A DNA stretch of 64,000 bases from Fratercula arctica (Eukaryota > Chordata > Aves > Charadriiformes > Alcidae), in assembly GCA_947846985.1 (NCBI GenBank), contig CANTUZ010000024.1, positions 1,841,046 to 1,905,045 on the forward strand, in the 5' to 3' direction. The position numbers and the translations under genes are program-made. The notes beneath the pieces were generated by a model. That model was given only the letters and a program-made list of their open reading frames with translations. It was not told the DNA's origin and did no database searches. Of this stretch, positions 62,105 to 64,000 are shown piece after piece (the first letter of the stretch is position 1; every line of letters starts with the position of its first letter).

Positions 62105-64000
62105 ATGCGGCGCCCGGCCACCACCCGGCGGGTTTGGTGCCTGGTGCTGCTGGCGCTGGCGGGGGACGCGGCGTGGCCGCCGTGCCACATCGACACCGGC
62201 AACGGGACGGGGCTGTGCAAGGGGCAGGGCCTGGTGCAGGTGCCCAGCGGCCTCCCCAGCGGCCTGCGCAGCCTCGACCTCTCCTACAACAAGCTCCGGG
62301 AGATCACGGCGGGCGACTTTGCCGGCATGACCCAGCTACGGCGCTTGGATTTGGGCTACAACAACATCTCCCGCATCGCGCCAGACGCTTTCCTCTCCAA
62401 CCTCCTCTTGGAGCATCTCCGGCTCTTCAACAACTCCCTCCACCACATCCCGGCACCGGCGTTGCGACCCTTGGTCAACCTCCGTTGGTTGGACATGTCC
62501 AACAACCTCTACCGCAGCGCGGCGTTGGACGGCGCCTTCGGCAGGCTGCGGCAGCTGCGGGAGCTGTCGCTGGGGGGGCCGCTGCTACGGGACATCTCCT
62601 GGGGGGACTTTGCCATCTTGAAGGACACGGTGCTGCAGAAGTTTGCCATCAAATCGGCCTCCAGCCTGCACTGGTACGAAGCTGGGGCTTTCTCGTGGTT
62701 GAACACCACAGAGCTGTGGTGTGACATGGCCTTGGACGAGAACGCGATGGCTCTGCCGGTGATGCTGCAGGACCTGCGGGACAAACCCCTCGACTACCTG
62801 CGCTTCCGTAACCTCTTCGAGTTCACCTACTACACCGGCAATGCCGATCCCTTCATCGGCTTGGCCGAGTTGCGGATCACCAAGTTGGTCTTCTATCGGG
62901 GCAAGTTCAACGAGAACCTCCTCCGCTTTGCCCTGCTCAACGTCCAACGCTCCCGCGTCCGTGACTTGGCACTGGTGGCCATCGACTTTGCCCGCTCGCC
63001 GCGGTGGAACAGCTCTGGTGTGGGGGCGGCCGCCCCGCGGCTCGACCGCCTCTTGCTGCAGGACATCAGCAACCCCGACATCCTGCGTTTCGACTGGACC
63101 TTCACCTGGTTGAGCGGTGTGGCCACCCTCTCCATCATCAACGTCAACTTCAACTACGTCCCCTGTGATGTTTGGGGTGAGTTGCGTAACGTGGAGGCCT
63201 TGGACATCTCCAGCAACCGTCTGGAAGATGGTTATATCTACAACCAGCGTTGCCACTACCAGGGCGTCATGCCCAAGCTGGAGAGCTTCATCTTGGCCAC
63301 CAACCAGCTCCTGAGCCTGGCTGTGGTGGCCGCCTTGACGCGGACCTGGCCACGGCTCACCCACCTCGACGCCAGCCACAACGCGTTGGGCAGCCTGCAG
63401 GAGGTGTGCCAATGGAGTCACACCTTGCGTTGGCTGGCCCTCCACCACAACCATGTGACAGTGGGCACCTTCGGGTGCCTGCCCACCACCCTGGAGTATC
63501 TGGACCTCTCCTACTCCCAACTCGACCGCTTGGACATGGACTACTTCACCCGAAGCCCCCGGCTCCAGGAGCTGCGGTTGAGTGGCAACAAGATCAAGTT
63601 CATCCCCTCCGAGTGGAGATGTCCCCGTTTGGAGGTGCTGGCCATCGACGGCAACTCCTTTGGCGTCATCAACCGCGGCTCCTTCGTCAACATGCCACGG
63701 CTCATTAGCCTGGCGGCCGGCAACAACCCCTACTACTGCACCTGCGACCTCTACCTCTTCCTGGAGGAGACATGGCAACGGGGACGACCCACCTTGGCCG
63801 ACTGGCCCCACAACTGGACCTGCTACCACCCCGAGCCGCTGCTGGATACAGCCGTGGCCTCCTACACCCCGCGTCCCTTGGAATGCAACATGCCGGCTCT
63901 GGTGGCCGTGGCGGTGGCCAGCACGGCAGTGGTGGTGGCGGCGTGCGCCGTGCTCTGCTGGAAGCTGGATGCTGGTTGGTACCTCCGCGCCACGTACCGG
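62105..64000 (+). CDS. Toll-like receptor (TLR1/2-like ectodomain), 3' end outside window
   Basis: The frame is open for 632 codons to the window edge without a stop. Chosen start ATG 62105 (G at -3) is followed by a signal peptide (residues 1-23, core VWCLVLLALAG). Next come an N-terminal cysteine pair (C27, C38) and LRRs from ~50 (LRSLDLSYNKL, LRRLDLGYNNIS, LRWLDMSNNL, then irregular central repeats, then VEALDISSNRL, LTHLDASHNAL, LEYLDLSYSQL, LQELRLSGNKI). An LRRCT follows (YYCTCDLYLFL at ~544, further cysteines to C594), a transmembrane helix (~597-619), and CWKLDAGWYL just inside the membrane. An ectodomain of ~595 residues fits TLR1/2/6/10-type receptors and is short for TLR3/7/8/9. Several N-glycosylation sequons occur (NGT, NIS, NNS, NTT, NSS, NWT). 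The TIR domain should follow beyond 64000. It senses microbial ligands at the cell surface or endosome; the ligand is unknown. Orthology to a named TLR cannot be fixed from this sequence. Confidence 0.9.
   Translation, partial: MRRPATTRRVWCLVLLALAGDAAWPPCHIDTGNGTGLCKGQGLVQVPSGLPSGLRSLDLSYNKLREITAGDFAGMTQLRRLDLGYNNISRIAPDAFLSNLLLEHLRLFNNSLHHIPAPALRPLVNLRWLDMSNNLYRSAALDGAFGRLRQLRELSLGGPLLRDISWGDFAILKDTVLQKFAIKSASSLHWYEAGAFSWLNTTELWCDMALDENAMALPVMLQDLRDKPLDYLRFRNLFEFTYYTGNADPFIGLAELRITKLVFYRGKFNENLLRFALLNVQRSRVRDLALVAIDFARSPRWNSSGVGAAAPRLDRLLLQDISNPDILRFDWTFTWLSGVATLSIINVNFNYVPCDVWGELRNVEALDISSNRLEDGYIYNQRCHYQGVMPKLESFILATNQLLSLAVVAALTRTWPRLTHLDASHNALGSLQEVCQWSHTLRWLALHHNHVTVGTFGCLPTTLEYLDLSYSQLDRLDMDYFTRSPRLQELRLSGNKIKFIPSEWRCPRLEVLAIDGNSFGVINRGSFVNMPRLISLAAGNNPYYCTCDLYLFLEETWQRGRPTLADWPHNWTCYHPEPLLDTAVASYTPRPLECNMPALVAVAVASTAVVVAACAVLCWKLDAGWYLRATYR

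Noticed and set aside
62585..63829. 414-codon minus-strand open frame opposite the receptor
   Set aside because: Antisense shadow of the receptor reading frame; the plus strand gives a complete LRR architecture.

Overview
The window looks like a GC-rich avian microchromosome segment. Two chicken-type CR1 LINE fragments are present, one with the diagnostic ATTCTATG-type 3' end. There are also two vertebrate-type SELENBP1 genes, a large CpG island and several GC-rich minisatellites. SELENBP1 next to epidermal-complex loci is typical of the chicken-chromosome-25 / human-1q21 neighbourhood; this placement and the species are inference.

Layout. 1-4.5 kb: no recognisable gene, probably intronic or intergenic. 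4.5-6.5 kb: a CpG island that looks like a bidirectional promoter, with two perfect CRE palindromes and a splice-donor-like site on each strand. 6.6-21 kb: AT-rich and gene-poor, with one truncated CR1. 16.56-30.05 kb (+): intact 12-exon SELENBP1 (471 aa). 30.6-37.3 kb: intergenic, with a fragment matching SELENBP1 intron 11 and the first copy of a ~1 kb direct repeat. 37.45-42.75 kb (+): a second intact 12-exon SELENBP1 paralogue (471 aa), with exon lengths identical to the first but 25 cysteines instead of 12 and three GC-AG introns. 45.8-46.7 kb: second copy of the direct repeat, so the paralogue is bracketed. 47.2-47.7 kb: LTR-like sequence. 47.9-54.2 kb: a ~180/204-bp satellite family in both orientations, an unexplained ~1 kb exon-like insertion, and a 60-bp minisatellite that carries an ETS-type motif. 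54.2-56.8 kb: a broken CR1 with endonuclease and reverse transcriptase remnants. 57-61.9 kb: AAT and poly-A runs, a G-rich minisatellite and a GGATCC minisatellite. 62.1-64.0 kb (+): 632 uninterrupted codons of a Toll-like receptor (signal peptide, LRR ectodomain, LRRCT, transmembrane helix). The window ends before the TIR domain.

Function. The SELENBP1 proteins belong to the methanethiol oxidase / selenium-binding family (sulfur and redox metabolism). The second copy seems to have diverged under maintained reading frame. The terminal gene is an innate immune receptor of the TLR1/2-like size class, on a chromosome type where I do not know of a standard avian TLR. These two are the most noteworthy contents.
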